DNA of 64,000 nt, from contig NZ_JAGYPG010000002.1 in the NCBI RefSeq assembly GCF_018343625.1, forward strand, positions 477,280-541,279. Reading direction: 5' to 3'. The number at the start of each line of letters is the position of its first letter. Position 1 is the stretch's first letter. Position numbers and translations under genes: made by a program. The DNA is from Lederbergia citri (GTDB taxonomy: Bacteria > Bacillota > Bacilli > Bacillales > Bacillaceae_C). The notes below the pieces were generated by a model that worked only from the letters and a program-made list of their open reading frames with translations, ran no database searches and had not been told where the DNA came from. Of this stretch, positions 1-8,803 are shown piece after piece.

Positions 1-150
1 AATGAACCAGCCGATTACATTTGACACACCTATTCCTTCTGGTTTCAGCGAAACGAATAGCATCCAGACAATTGGAATAATAAATAAAAATGCGGTGAAT
101 AATGAAAGCCCCGACAATGCATAATGGGACACGTTTTTCTTTTTCCTCAT
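1..150 (-). CDS. carbohydrate ABC transporter permease, MalG type (N-terminal part)
   Basis: Only the first 50 codons are in the window; the gene continues past the left edge. The start ATG (148-150) overlaps the stop of the upstream permease in an ATGA arrangement, so the two are translationally coupled. The protein begins with a basic stretch (MRKKKNVSHYALSG) and a first membrane helix ending in IIPIVWMLFVSLKP. A helix followed by a W-x-x-x-x-SLKP stretch is typical of the MalG-side inner-membrane permease of family 1 sugar importers. It should pair with the MalF-type permease next to it. Family assignment is firm from arrangement and N-terminus; the substrate is unknown. Confidence 0.8.
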   Translation of the reverse strand, partial: MRKKKNVSHYALSGLSLFTAFLFIIPIVWMLFVSLKPEGIGVSNVIGWFI

Positions 151-1028
151 CTTTGAGCCCCTCCTTGAATCATATTGCCCTTTAACTGAATCAAAGAAAG
201 GATGAGCAGAATGACGAATAAAGCATAAGATAAGGCCGCAGCGTACCCTAAATTATTTTGTCTAAAGCCGATTTCGTATATATACTGGATAAGCGGTCGT
301 GTCGCGGTACCAGGTCCACCACCTGTTATTAATAAAATTTGGGCAAACACTTTGTAAGATGCAAGAATCTGCAGCAGCAATACAACACGGCCAATCGGAA
401 TTAACAAAGGAAGTGTAATATGCCGTAAGAGCTGCGAACTTTTTCCCCCATCAATTCTTGCCGCTTCATACAATTCTTCCGGAATATCCTGTAATGCCGC
501 TAAAAACAACACCATATTAAAACCGACCGTCCACCATAACGTTACTGCCACAATCGAAAACCATGCCAAATTAGTATCTTTCAGCCAAAATGGTTCATTA
601 TCAATTCCAAAAAGATGCAACGTCGTGTTTACAAAGCCTTGGTAAGGCTGAAGCATAAAAATCGCAATATAGGAAATGACCGAAACAGAAAGAATCGAAG
701 GCAGGAAAAACGTACTTCGGTAAAATGTTCTGAACTTTGAATGGCGATTGGCCATTAACGCTAAAATCAATGCGAGAATAACCATCGTTGGAGTGGATAA
801 TAGAACGAATAATGTTGTATTCCATAATGACTTCCAGAAGTTTTTATCTGCAATCAATTCCTTATAATGATCAAGCGCAATAAAATCCATCTTCCGAATA
901 ATCGTCCAATCGTAAAAACTCATTTCCAAACCTTTTAAAATCGGAAATATGGTAAACACAGCGTACACAAGAAAAAATGGGAGCAAAAACGGAATCGCTT
1001 TTACATCGTTAATAAATTTCCCTTTCAT
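147..1028 (-). CDS. carbohydrate ABC transporter permease, MalF/UgpA type
   Basis: About 293 residues and six membrane helices. The EAA-loop signature of binding-protein-dependent permeases is visible as EELYEAARIDGGKSSQLLRHITLPLL, read here as EELYEAARIDG then HITLPLL around residues 185-210. This loop contacts the ATPase. The ATG at 1028 follows GGAGG with good spacing; an in-frame GTG lies one codon upstream. It lies downstream of the binding protein gene, separated by a perfect hairpin, and overlaps the next permease by 4 bp. There is no ATPase gene nearby, so a shared MsmX-type ATPase is inferred. The substrate is unknown, possibly arabino-oligosaccharides given the linked galM and araR-like genes. 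Confidence 0.9.
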   Translation of the reverse strand: MKGKFINDVKAIPFLLPFFLVYAVFTIFPILKGLEMSFYDWTIIRKMDFIALDHYKELIADKNFWKSLWNTTLFVLLSTPTMVILALILALMANRHSKFRTFYRSTFFLPSILSVSVISYIAIFMLQPYQGFVNTTLHLFGIDNEPFWLKDTNLAWFSIVAVTLWWTVGFNMVLFLAALQDIPEELYEAARIDGGKSSQLLRHITLPLLIPIGRVVLLLQILASYKVFAQILLITGGGPGTATRPLIQYIYEIGFRQNNLGYAAALSYALFVILLILSLIQLKGNMIQGGAQR

Positions 1029-1050
1029 CACTATTCCTCCAAATGCGCCA

Positions 1051-1081
1051 ACAAGCTTGAAGTGATCATCTTCAAGCTTGT
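1051..1081 (-). terminator. perfect intra-operon hairpin between binding protein and permease genes
   Basis: Two 12-base arms (ACAAGCTTGAAG and its exact complement) flank a 7-base loop. It lies between the binding-protein stop (1096) and the permease start (1028) with no long T run. I read it as an mRNA stabiliser or partial terminator that keeps the binding protein more abundant than the permeases, rather than a full terminator. Confidence 0.6.
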
Positions 1082-1095
1082 CAGGGAAGTGAATA

Positions 1096-2370
1096 TTATT
1101 TACTCAATAAATCCGCTATCTCAGTCTCCATCTTATTAAAAGCCTCTTCTGGAGTTGCCTTATCTGCCCAAATCGTATCTAAATTGCGAATGATAATATC
1201 TTTAATTGGCCAAACCTTATTCGATTGTTTCGGAAAGGCAACTTGTTGAGCTGCTTTTTCATAATCACTTCGATAAGGCATGTTCTTAAATTCTTCCGAT
1301 TCGACAACTGTCGTTTTACTCGGTATGTGGCCAGCACGCGTCCAAATTTGGCCGTGGTCAGCAATAAAGTCCGCGAATTCAAGGGCTGCTTGAGCTTTCT
1401 CCGTATCTTCCTTCTTTTGAACCGGCAGGAAAATTGTATGGGAATCTCCCCAAGTTGCCGGTTTATCATAAAGAGTAGGCAGAGGGATGACACCAAAATC
1501 TAGACCATCCGTTTTTTCAAAAGTACCCGTTGCCCAAACGCCGGTAATAATCGTCGCTGCATTGCCCGTTTGGAACGGTTGATAAAAGTCTTCCATGTTC
1601 AAAGGAATAACCTTATCCTTGTAATAAAGATCCTTCATAAAGTTAGCTGCTTCAATCGCTTTCTCTTTATCGATTTGTGGAGCTGTTAAATCATCCGAGA
1701 CAACATCATTGCCGCCAAGCTGATGATAAAGCGCCCACCATAGTCTGAAAGGATCATCTCCTGCAGTCGGGAAAGCAAAAGTTGTCAGCTTTGAGTCCGT
1801 TGCTTTGAGCGTATTCATAAAATCTTTAAAGCCCTGCGCTCCGCTTTCCATTTTCGGCATTCCGTTTTCATCCAATAACCCCGCTGCATCCAAATGCTTT
1901 TTATTATAGTAAAAAACGATTGGATGTGTATCGATTGGAACTGCATAATGTTTGCCGTCAAAAATGGTGGCATCCAAAATATTCTTGTTATACGAATCCC
2001 AATTAAGCTTAATCGAATCGGCAAGTGGATTTAATTCCGTAGCCAACCCTTGGTCAACAATTTCCGGCAGTTTGGATGTATGAGAAATCCCAATATCCGG
2101 CCCTTTCCCAGCAGCAACAGCTGTAACTAGTTTCGTATAATACTCTGCCCATTCCAACGTAACCGTTTCTACTTCAATGTCCGACTGGGAATTATTGAAT
2201 TCCTTTATCATTTCCTTCATGAAGTCTCCGTCCCCGCCGGAGAATAAATCCCACATCACTAACTTAATCTTTCCATTCGATTTGCTCCCAGAGCTACTGC
2301 TTTGACAAGCGACTAATAAAGTTAAAACTAAAAAACTAGAGAGAAATATTGACCAGACTTTTTTATTCAA
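1096..2370 (-). CDS. extracellular carbohydrate-binding lipoprotein of ABC transporter
   Basis: About 424 residues of family 1 solute-binding protein. The N-terminus is a lipoprotein signal: MNKKVWSIFLSSF, then a hydrophobic core and lipobox LLVAC, so the mature protein is lipid-anchored outside the membrane and hands sugar to the two permeases downstream. I prefer the TTG at 2370 because GAGGG lies 7 bases upstream; a GTG at 2379 overlaps that ribosome site. The body carries typical features such as ITGVWATGTFEK and a Trp-rich C-terminal half. It is the first gene of the transporter operon. An ATTACAA palindrome upstream (2424-2443) may be the operator. The ligand is not readable from sequence. 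Confidence 0.88.
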   Translation of the reverse strand: MNKKVWSIFLSSFLVLTLLVACQSSSSGSKSNGKIKLVMWDLFSGGDGDFMKEMIKEFNNSQSDIEVETVTLEWAEYYTKLVTAVAAGKGPDIGISHTSKLPEIVDQGLATELNPLADSIKLNWDSYNKNILDATIFDGKHYAVPIDTHPIVFYYNKKHLDAAGLLDENGMPKMESGAQGFKDFMNTLKATDSKLTTFAFPTAGDDPFRLWWALYHQLGGNDVVSDDLTAPQIDKEKAIEAANFMKDLYYKDKVIPLNMEDFYQPFQTGNAATIITGVWATGTFEKTDGLDFGVIPLPTLYDKPATWGDSHTIFLPVQKKEDTEKAQAALEFADFIADHGQIWTRAGHIPSKTTVVESEEFKNMPYRSDYEKAAQQVAFPKQSNKVWPIKDIIIRNLDTIWADKATPEEAFNKMETEIADLLSK

Positions 2371-2423
2371 ATTTGCCACCCTCTCTTTTGGAATAAAACC
2401 TTGTACCTGCTTTTAATATATCT

Positions 2424-2443
2424 ATTACAAAATTACTTGTAAT
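2424..2443 (-). promoter_or_regulatory. candidate operator palindrome upstream of binding protein gene
   Basis: Perfect 7-base arms ATTACAA and TTGTAAT are separated by 6 bases, about 55 bp upstream of the binding-protein start. One ATTACAA half site also occurs just upstream of the ArsR-type regulator gene (near 3484). Shared sites suggest that regulator as the ligand-responsive repressor. This is inferred from position and symmetry only. Confidence 0.45.
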
Positions 2444-2465
2444 ATTTCAGATTTTCTGGAATAAA

Positions 2466-2510
2466 AAAAGACAAAAAAAGACCAATTCCACTCACCTTGG
2501 AATTGATCTC
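2466..2510 (-). terminator. rho-independent terminator of the ArsR-type regulator gene
   Basis: Arms GACCAATTCCA (2480-2490) and TTGGAATTGATC (2497-2508) form a stem. On the minus strand it is followed by a T-rich run with two blocks of seven T. It begins about 12 bp after the regulator stop at 2522. Confidence 0.8.
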
Positions 2511-2521
2511 TAAGTCGTTCA

Positions 2522-3439
2522 TTATTTTATTTGGGAATAATTGATTTTCATAATAATTCCTTGCTCGTAATTTCCGAATTTCGAACCAAATAAGTTGATG
2601 CCTCCTTGATTGTTGGCATCTTGTTTTACACCTAATTTTAAGGAGATAAACGGTTTTTCCTGTAACAATAATTCATCAATTGTTATTGAGGAAATTTTTA
2701 CACCATCTATAAAACTACCTTCTCTATTAATTTTCCAATATTTTAATACGCCATATTGCGTATTATGCGTTTCCCACCAACTCGGCGTTAAGAATCCTCT
2801 TTCACCACCAAAATCACCTGGACTCGTCCAGAAACCAATTTCTGTTTCATTGATCCAACAAGTGATGTCAGATGGCCAATCTTCGTTGTAGTAGGGTGCC
2901 TCAGAACAAAGTTCAACAGTAAAACTAAGTTCGTCGACACTTGTTCCGTAAGGAATTCTATTTGGAAAATGATATTCGATAAAACCAGATCTAAACCAAA
3001 CGAGTTGTGCCTTTCTTCGGTCTGGTTCAAAAAATGAACGCGGGTCATCAATGATATGTATAATGCCTTCCTCACTCAAAAGACCGCAAGTAGGCTCCAC
3101 TTCACAATTTACATATTCTCCGATCTCAAGCTCATACGTAATAATATCTTCCAGAATCGGCGTTTGTTCCTCTAAATCAATAATGATTCGGTCATACCGT
3201 TTTGAGCTCACTTTTTGATTCCCTCTGCCAGGAACAATCTCCGTTGTGATAAGACCAGCATTTTCTAAAATTTTGATATTAGCAGCAGCGGTTGAAAAAG
3301 GAATTTTCAATAACTCAGATATGTCATTTACATTTTTCGGACCACTCGTAAGTTGACGGATGATTTCCATTCGATTCTCGTTTGCTAAAGCCTTAGAAAC
3401 CTCAAGAGCTTCCTGCAAAGTTAATTGTAATGTTCTCAA
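2522..3439 (-). CDS. ArsR-family winged-helix regulator with large C-terminal domain
   Basis: 305 residues from a TTG start with GAGAGGA upstream. Residues about 10-75 are an ArsR-type winged helix: ALANENRMEIIRQL, then ISELLKIPFSTAAANIKIL as recognition helix and an IVPGRG wing. The remaining 200 or so residues are rich in beta strands and aromatics (YNEDWPSDITCWINETE, FLTPSWWETHNTQYG) and resemble no metal-sensing ArsR protein. Such long ArsR-type proteins are often found by arabinoside or xyloside genes in Firmicutes; I infer that the C-terminal part binds a sugar ligand. It probably controls the transporter downstream (candidate operator 2424-2443) and has its own terminator. Confidence 0.72.
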   Translation of the reverse strand: MRTLQLTLQEALEVSKALANENRMEIIRQLTSGPKNVNDISELLKIPFSTAAANIKILENAGLITTEIVPGRGNQKVSSKRYDRIIIDLEEQTPILEDIITYELEIGEYVNCEVEPTCGLLSEEGIIHIIDDPRSFFEPDRRKAQLVWFRSGFIEYHFPNRIPYGTSVDELSFTVELCSEAPYYNEDWPSDITCWINETEIGFWTSPGDFGGERGFLTPSWWETHNTQYGVLKYWKINREGSFIDGVKISSITIDELLLQEKPFISLKLGVKQDANNQGGINLFGSKFGNYEQGIIMKINYSQIK

Positions 3440-3503
3440 TCCAAATTCCTCTCATTCACTCATTTGTATACACTATTTTATTATTACAATTAAACCTGCT
3501 ATT

Positions 3504-4550
3504 TTAGACTACACCAAACTTAAATGTTGTAACAGAAGTAAAAGGTTTATCTTTTTCCAGTACCCATGAAGGGAAGTTAGCATGATGAACTGCATCAGGT
3601 AAACCTTGTGTTTCCAAGCAAATTCCGAGATGCTTTCGCGGTAAAACTCCATATATCGCATCCTCACCTGTTAGCTGGTTCGACGTATACACGACAACTC
3701 CTACCTCATCCGTTTCGACTACCATCTGACGACCGCTTTCCTCGTCCTTCAAAATAATTTCTTCATTACGATTCGCATTCAACACAAATGGATGATCATA
3801 TCCGCCTCCAGCAAGCTTATTTTGTGAATGCTCTGATTCCGCGCCAGTTCGAATGAAACGACCTTGTCGAAAATCAAATGGTGTTCCTTCCACATCAGCA
3901 TATTCCCCTGTCGGCAATAAATTTTCTTGCAGCTCAAGGTATTGATCGCTTTTTAGAGTAAGCTCGTGATTAAGGATGTTGCGCTTTAAATCACCACTTA
4001 AATTAAAATAAGAATGATTCGTCACATTTAAAAGGGTCGCTGCATCGGATATTCCTTCATATTGAATCGCCAATTCATTGTTATTATTAAGCGTATATGT
4101 AACATTCAATTTTAAATTCCCAGGATAGCCCTCTTCTCCGTCTCGGCTTACATAAGAAAATTTCACACTCACTTCATCCGCTTTTTCTTCGGTTTCCACA
4201 TCCCAAATCACTTTGTCGAAACCTTTTAGCCCACCGTGAAGATGATTACCATTTTCGTTTTTTTCAAGAGAGTATGTTTTTCCGTTTAAAGTAAATTCCG
4301 CACCGCCAATTCTTCCTGCCACTCTTCCTACTACACTGCCAAAATATGCGGAATTATTTAGATAGCCTTCAAGATTGTCATAGCCAAGCACGATATTTTC
4401 AAATTTCCCGTTTCGATCAGGAGTGATAATCTTCGTAATGGTGCACCCATAGTCTAGACAGGTCACTTTTACACCATGATCGTTCTCCAAAGAATATGCG
4501 AATACAGTACCGTCTTCTAGTTTCCCGAATTCTTCTTTTCTTATATTCAT
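3504..4550 (-). CDS. galM: aldose 1-epimerase (galactose mutarotase)
   Basis: 348 residues, the usual GalM length. It interconverts alpha and beta anomers of aldoses such as galactose, glucose or arabinose in the cytoplasm. Family landmarks are GRVAGRI (75-81), NHLHGG with His105, TNHSYFNLSG with His179 and ICLETQGLPDAVHHANFPS near the C-terminus with the catalytic Glu. In Lactococcus GalM the equivalents are His96, His170 and Glu304. The ATG follows GGTGGAG. It is transcribed away from the araR-like repressor across a 181-bp region that contains two AraR-box-like palindromes, so arabinose-responsive control is likely. Confidence 0.93.
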   Translation of the reverse strand: MNIRKEEFGKLEDGTVFAYSLENDHGVKVTCLDYGCTITKIITPDRNGKFENIVLGYDNLEGYLNNSAYFGSVVGRVAGRIGGAEFTLNGKTYSLEKNENGNHLHGGLKGFDKVIWDVETEEKADEVSVKFSYVSRDGEEGYPGNLKLNVTYTLNNNNELAIQYEGISDAATLLNVTNHSYFNLSGDLKRNILNHELTLKSDQYLELQENLLPTGEYADVEGTPFDFRQGRFIRTGAESEHSQNKLAGGGYDHPFVLNANRNEEIILKDEESGRQMVVETDEVGVVVYTSNQLTGEDAIYGVLPRKHLGICLETQGLPDAVHHANFPSWVLEKDKPFTSVTTFKFGVV

Positions 4551-4595
4551 TTAAACTCCACCTTTCATTCTTCTATTGTCATCATAGTCTCGCTG

Positions 4596-4696
4596 TCCGT
4601 ACGTGTCAATTTCAACATTCCATCAGAATGGCTATATTTAAAAGCATACAATTTCGTTTCTCTATCGTGTATAATGGGAATAATTGTACGAATAAC
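4596..4696. promoter_or_regulatory. galM/araR divergent control region with two AraR-box-like sites
   Basis: The known B. subtilis AraR operator is ATTTGTACGTACAAAT. Two sites centred on TAC/G resemble it: GTCCGTACGTGTCAAT (4598-4613, 10 of 16 matching) and AATTGTACGAATAACT (4681-4696, 12 of 16). The second lies about 36-50 bp before the regulator start, fitting autoregulation. Both were scored by eye. Confidence 0.45.
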
Positions 4697-4731
4697 TTTT
4701 AAAAAACGAACAACTTGAAAGCAGGGATTTT

Positions 4732-5859
4732 ATGGGTAAGCCCGCAAAATATATGATAGTCATTGATACGATAAAAGAATGGATTGCAAACGGTGATGTG
4801 AAACCTGGTGAAAAAATATATTCTGAAAATGAACTGGCAAAGATGTTCAATGTCTCAAGACATACAATTCGACAAGCTGTAGGTGAACTCGTCCACGAAG
4901 GACTTCTATATAGGGAACAAGGCGCCGGTACATTTTGCGCTGTTCCTAAAACAACGAATGTTTCCAATCAACCTGGAGCCATGTCTGGAAAAAATATCGG
5001 AATCATCACAACGTATATTTCTGATTATATTTTCCCAGCTATCATTAGAGGAATGGAATCCTATCTCACTTCCAAAGGGTATTCTCTTATATTATCAAGC
5101 ACGGACAATGATATAGACAAAGAAAAACAATGTCTTGAAGCGATGCTTAGCCGAAACGTTGATGGCCTTATTATTGAGCCTTCGAAAAGTAGCGGGTACA
5201 ATCCGAATATTCATTATTATCTTGAGCTTGAACAGAAAAACATTCCTTACTTAATGATTAATCAATACTATTCTCAATTAAATCCACCTTATATGATTCT
5301 CGATGATGAAAAAGGCGGCTTTATTGCGACGGAGCACCTAATCAATGAGGGGCACGAAAAAATTATTGGCATTTTTAAAACGGACGATATGCAAGGCGTC
5401 TATCGGATGAAAGGCTTTATCCGAGCGTTTCGTGAGCATAAAATTCCATTTTTAACAGATACAATCATTTCCTATTCAACGGAAGATTTGCACGAATCCT
5501 TTGAGGATCAAGTAAAAGAAGTGTTGGCTGATCCAAAAAGAGTGCCTACTGGGATTGTCTGCTATAACGATGAGATCGCATTACGGGTCATCAACGTATT
5601 GCGCGGTGAAGGCTTAAGTGTACCCGATGATATATCGATTGTCGGCTATGATAATTCATCACTGGCAGAAGCTTCAGAGATCAAGTTAACATCTGTTAAC
5701 CATCCAAAAACTAGAATGGGACTTGATGCAGCGAAATGGATCGTTGATGCCGTTGAAAACAATGGCAAGTCAGATAAGAACCATATAACGTACGAACCGG
5801 AACTGATTGTCCGAAATTCAACAAAAGCGATTGGGAAAAAAGAAGCATTAGGTTCGTGA
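4732..5859 (+). CDS. araR: AraR-type transcriptional repressor (GntR HTH + LacI/GalR effector domain)
   Basis: 375 residues; B. subtilis AraR has 362. The N-terminal winged helix (about 5-70) contains GEKIYSENELAKMFNVSRH and TIRQAVGELVHEGLLYREQG, very close to AraR and distinct from other GntR proteins in this window. Residues about 85-365 form a LacI/GalR-type periplasmic-binding fold (GIITTYISDYIFPAIIRGME, VPDDISIVGYDN). In B. subtilis AraR represses arabinose uptake and catabolism genes and is released by L-arabinose. It is divergent from galM. A terminator follows at 5866. The araR name rests on similarity plus the arabinoside context, not on an alignment. Confidence 0.78.
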   Translation: MGKPAKYMIVIDTIKEWIANGDVKPGEKIYSENELAKMFNVSRHTIRQAVGELVHEGLLYREQGAGTFCAVPKTTNVSNQPGAMSGKNIGIITTYISDYIFPAIIRGMESYLTSKGYSLILSSTDNDIDKEKQCLEAMLSRNVDGLIIEPSKSSGYNPNIHYYLELEQKNIPYLMINQYYSQLNPPYMILDDEKGGFIATEHLINEGHEKIIGIFKTDDMQGVYRMKGFIRAFREHKIPFLTDTIISYSTEDLHESFEDQVKEVLADPKRVPTGIVCYNDEIALRVINVLRGEGLSVPDDISIVGYDNSSLAEASEIKLTSVNHPKTRMGLDAAKWIVDAVENNGKSDKNHITYEPELIVRNSTKAIGKKEALGS

Positions 5860-5865
5860 AGGAAG

Positions 5866-5893
5866 GGCTCCATATTGGGGCTCTTTTTAAATG
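5866..5893 (+). terminator. terminator after araR-like gene
   Basis: A 7-bp stem (GGGCTCC with GGGGCTC, including two G-U pairs) is followed by five T residues, directly after the araR-like stop. Confidence 0.6.
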
Positions 5894-5896
5894 AAA

Positions 5897-5920
5897 AAAA
5901 TCCCTTACTTAAAGGGATCA
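5897..5920 (-). terminator. terminator after DUF4870 gene
   Basis: Arms ATCCCTT (5900-5906) and AAGGGAT (5912-5918). On the minus strand seven T follow the stem. It abuts the stop at 5921. Confidence 0.75.
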
Positions 5921-6352
5921 CTATAATTGTTTTTCGGCTAATTCCCCGAGAATAGGCAGCTTATAATACTTGCCTTGATAGGCTTGATACATTAAGACAA
6001 TCCACAGTATCAACATGACTGGAGTTAAGATGAGACTCAATAGCCATCCGATAAATGGAATAACAGCAAGCACAATGCTGAGTACAAAGAATACAACCGA
6101 TAACGCAATGGATTGCATCGCATGGAAACGAATGAATCTATTTTCTTTTTCAACTAATAAAAATACAATACCACCAACGAACCAGAATAAATAACATAAT
6201 AAGCCCGCAACATTTTCTGATAATCCCGTAGCCCCAGCTTTCTTATCCTGATTAGGATTTTGTTGTGCTTTCGGCTCCTCAACGATATCTTTAAAAATCG
6301 GTTCAATCTTCCTCCGCGCCTCTTTTTTCCCATCAACATTCTTATCCGCCAT
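5921..6352 (-). CDS. DUF4870 (Tic20-like) small membrane protein
   Basis: 143 residues. The first 45 are charged and hydrophilic (ADKNVDGKKEARRKIEP). They are followed by three or four hydrophobic segments (AGLLCYLFWFVGGIVFLLVE, FVLSIVLAVIPFIGWLLSL, LILWIVLMYQAYQ). The motif VEKENRFIRFHAMQSI between the first two helices is diagnostic for DUF4870/Tic20-like proteins. Function is not established. A ribosome site GGAGG lies 11 bases before the ATG. It stands alone between terminators. Confidence 0.85.
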   Translation of the reverse strand: MADKNVDGKKEARRKIEPIFKDIVEEPKAQQNPNQDKKAGATGLSENVAGLLCYLFWFVGGIVFLLVEKENRFIRFHAMQSIALSVVFFVLSIVLAVIPFIGWLLSLILTPVMLILWIVLMYQAYQGKYYKLPILGELAEKQL

Positions 6353-6565
6353 CCGTCCGCCATCCTCCTTCCGCTCTTAATCACCAATTCACTGTTATTT
6401 TATTCACGAAAAGTAAGAATAGATTACATTTTCAAAAAATATATGTGAGCGGAGTTTGGATGGAATTATAGTGATGCTAATATAGAAATAGAATTTCTTA
6501 TAGGGAATAGGAAAAAAACAAACGATTATTAGCACACAATTGTTTAACGAAGGTTGGTATCTATT

Positions 6566-6900
6566 GGGTTTCAATCGGATAGAAAATGCGATATCCAGCA
6601 TAAACGGTTCATTGAGCACTCCAATCGGACAGGGTTCTTCGATATCCAACATAAACGTGTTCATTGAATGCTCCAATCGGACAGGGTACTGCAATATCCA
6701 ACATTAACGGGTTCATTAAACGCTCCAATCGGACAAGGTACTGCAATACCCAACATAAACGTGTTCATTGAACGCTCCAATCGGACAAGGTACTGCGATA
6801 ACCCAACTTAAACGGGTTCATTGAACGCTCCAATCGGACAGGGAACTACATATCCAACATAAACGTGTTCATTGAACGCTCCAATCGGACAGAGAACGAA
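6566..6900. repeat. intergenic array of seven ~52-bp tandem repeats
   Basis: The word CAATCGGA recurs at 6572, 6622, 6674, 6726, 6778, 6831 and 6882 (spacings 50, 52, 52, 52, 53, 51). Each unit also carries a near-constant CCAACATAAACGTGTTCATT stretch and then GAACGCTC. The stretch contains the palindrome GTTCA-T-TGAAC. Copies vary most at GGGTACTGCAATA. There are no unique spacers, so it is not a CRISPR. Short open frames through it on the minus strand (CPIGAFNE repeated) are by-products of the repeat. The surrounding 6353-7001 holds no supported gene. Confidence 0.9.
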
Positions 6901-7001
6901 GTATACCGTAAAAAAGTGCTCTTTAACTGCTTCAATGTACGGGAATTGGATAATAAATCGCGCTAAATTGGAAGTAGCTTTTGGAACCAATTAAAAATCA
7001 A

Positions 7002-7041
7002 AAAAGCCAACTCTCCTACCAAAACAGAGAATTGGCTTTTC
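7002..7041 (-). terminator. terminator of pgcA
   Basis: Arms AAAAGCCAA-CTCTC and GAGA-TTGGCTTTT enclose a loop; it ends just before the pgcA stop at 7045 and gives a T tract on the minus strand. Confidence 0.8.
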
Positions 7042-7044
7042 ACC

Positions 7045-8787
7045 TTAATTTTTCACTAAACGATCGACGAGTGCCATGACTTCATGTTCAAGTCCTGCAA
7101 TTTTCTTTGCGCTGTCTTCCATCGATTCGCCTTTTACAGCAAAATAGAATTTCGCTTTTGGCTCGGTTCCGGAAGGTCTTACGCAGAACCAGGAACCGTC
7201 CGCAAGTTTGAATTTCAATACGTTCGATATTGGCAGCTCAATGGCGGTCTTCGCGCCACTTGCCACATCTAAACTTTCGCTCGCCCCATAATCCTCAATC
7301 GCCGCAACGGAAATTCCGTTTACTTCCTTCGGAGGATCATTTCGGAACGATTCTAAAATCCCTGCAATTTGCTCGGCACCATCTTTTCCTTTTAATGTAA
7401 GGGAGCGCAGTGATTCTTTGTAGTATCCATATTTTTCGAAAAGCTCGAGCAAGCCGTCATATAGAGATTTTCCTTGCATCTTATAATAAGCCGCAACTTC
7501 AGCGGCGAAAACTGCAGCCTGAACAGCATCTTTATCGCGAACGAAATCACCAATCAAATAACCATAGCTTTCTTCGTATCCGAATAAAAAGGTATGATCC
7601 CCTGTTTCTTCAAACTCTTTTATTTTTTCACCAATGAATTTAAAGCCTGTCAACACATCCATCGTTTCGATGCCGTAGCTTTCAGCAATGGCACGCCCAA
7701 TTTCAGACGTGACGATTGTTTTCAACACAACCCCATTTTCAGGTAGTGTTCCATTTGCTCGTTTTTGTTCTAAAATGTAATGCACCATCAATGCGCCGAC
7801 TTGGTTACCCGTCAGCACAACATATTCCCCACTCTCATTTTTCACTGCCACACCTAAACGGTCTGCATCTGGATCAGTTCCCAACAACACATCGGCGTTT
7901 ATTTCTTTTCCGTAGCGAATCGCCAACTCAAAGGCTGCATGCTCTTCTGGATTTGGTGATGCAACCGTTGAAAAATCCGGATCCGGAAGCTCCTGCTCTG
8001 CTACAACCGTAACATTTTCAAATCCAAATGCACGTAGCCCGTCACGGACTGGATGATTTGCGGTCCCGTGAAGCGGAGTGAATACGATGCCTAAATCCTT
8101 GCCAATACTCTCTACGGCATCTTCGTTTAGATGAATTGATTTCATTGCTTCAATATAAGCACGATCTACTTTTTCGCCAATATATGTAAGCAACTCTTTT
8201 TGTAATAGTTCTTCTTCATCCGCAACTTCAATTTTCAACTCACTGCCTGCATTTTGCACATAACGAGTAATCGTATCAGCTTCCAAAGGAGGCAGTTGTC
8301 CACCATCCTCGCCGTACATTTTTAATCCGTTGTACTCCGGAGGATTATGACTTGCGGTAATGACGACACCCGCATATGCATGTAAATAACGAACAGCAAA
8401 TGATAGTAGAGGAGTTGGACGTAACTCCTCAAAAAGATATGCCTTTACTCCGTGTTTTCCAACTGTTTTTGCCACTTCAAGCGCAAACTCAGGAGACATA
8501 TGACGTGAATCATAAGCGATCACGACTCCACGCGCCATCTTTTCCTCGCCTTGCTCCACCATAAAACGAGCCAAGCCTTCAGCCGCTTTTCGAACTGTAT
8601 ATATATTCATTCGATTGGTACCTGGGCCGATTTCTCCACGCATACCACCCGTTCCAAACTCCAGTTCCTTATAAAAACAATCTTCGAGCAGCTTCTCATT
8701 CCCCTGATTGGCTGCCAATATTTCTTTCAAATTTTTATCAAGCGACTCAAATTCAAGCCACTCATTCATCTTTGTCTCCCAAGACAT
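7045..8787 (-). CDS. pgcA: alpha-phosphoglucomutase (phospho-sugar mutase)
   Basis: 580 residues, matching B. subtilis PgcA (581). It interconverts glucose 6-phosphate and glucose 1-phosphate, feeding UDP-glucose for wall teichoic acid, glycolipid and exopolysaccharide. All four family signatures are present: catalytic serine loop [15 protein letters not shown], metal loop [10 protein letters not shown], sugar loop [13 protein letters not shown] and phosphate-binding [12 protein letters not shown]. It begins [10 protein letters not shown] after AAGGAG; an upstream in-frame ATG at 8820 would overlap the neighbouring gene and lacks spacing. It follows a small kinase gene on the same strand and ends in a terminator. 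Very high confidence in function. Confidence 0.95.
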   Translation of the reverse strand: MSWETKMNEWLEFESLDKNLKEILAANQGNEKLLEDCFYKELEFGTGGMRGEIGPGTNRMNIYTVRKAAEGLARFMVEQGEEKMARGVVIAYDSRHMSPEFALEVAKTVGKHGVKAYLFEELRPTPLLSFAVRYLHAYAGVVITASHNPPEYNGLKMYGEDGGQLPPLEADTITRYVQNAGSELKIEVADEEELLQKELLTYIGEKVDRAYIEAMKSIHLNEDAVESIGKDLGIVFTPLHGTANHPVRDGLRAFGFENVTVVAEQELPDPDFSTVASPNPEEHAAFELAIRYGKEINADVLLGTDPDADRLGVAVKNESGEYVVLTGNQVGALMVHYILEQKRANGTLPENGVVLKTIVTSEIGRAIAESYGIETMDVLTGFKFIGEKIKEFEETGDHTFLFGYEESYGYLIGDFVRDKDAVQAAVFAAEVAAYYKMQGKSLYDGLLELFEKYGYYKESLRSLTLKGKDGAEQIAGILESFRNDPPKEVNGISVAAIEDYGASESLDVASGAKTAIELPISNVLKFKLADGSWFCVRPSGTEPKAKFYFAVKGESMEDSAKKIAGLEHEVMALVDRLVKN

Positions 8788-8803
8788 CTTGCCTGTCATC
8801 TCC

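Noticed and set aside
6566..6900. CRISPR array
   Set aside because: Units are contiguous with drifting sequence, there are no unique spacers and no cas genes.
6404..6990. Open frames across the 52-bp repeats with recurring CPIGAFNE
   Set aside because: They are by-products of the repeat; no ribosome site, no stable frame, and the unit length is not a multiple of three.
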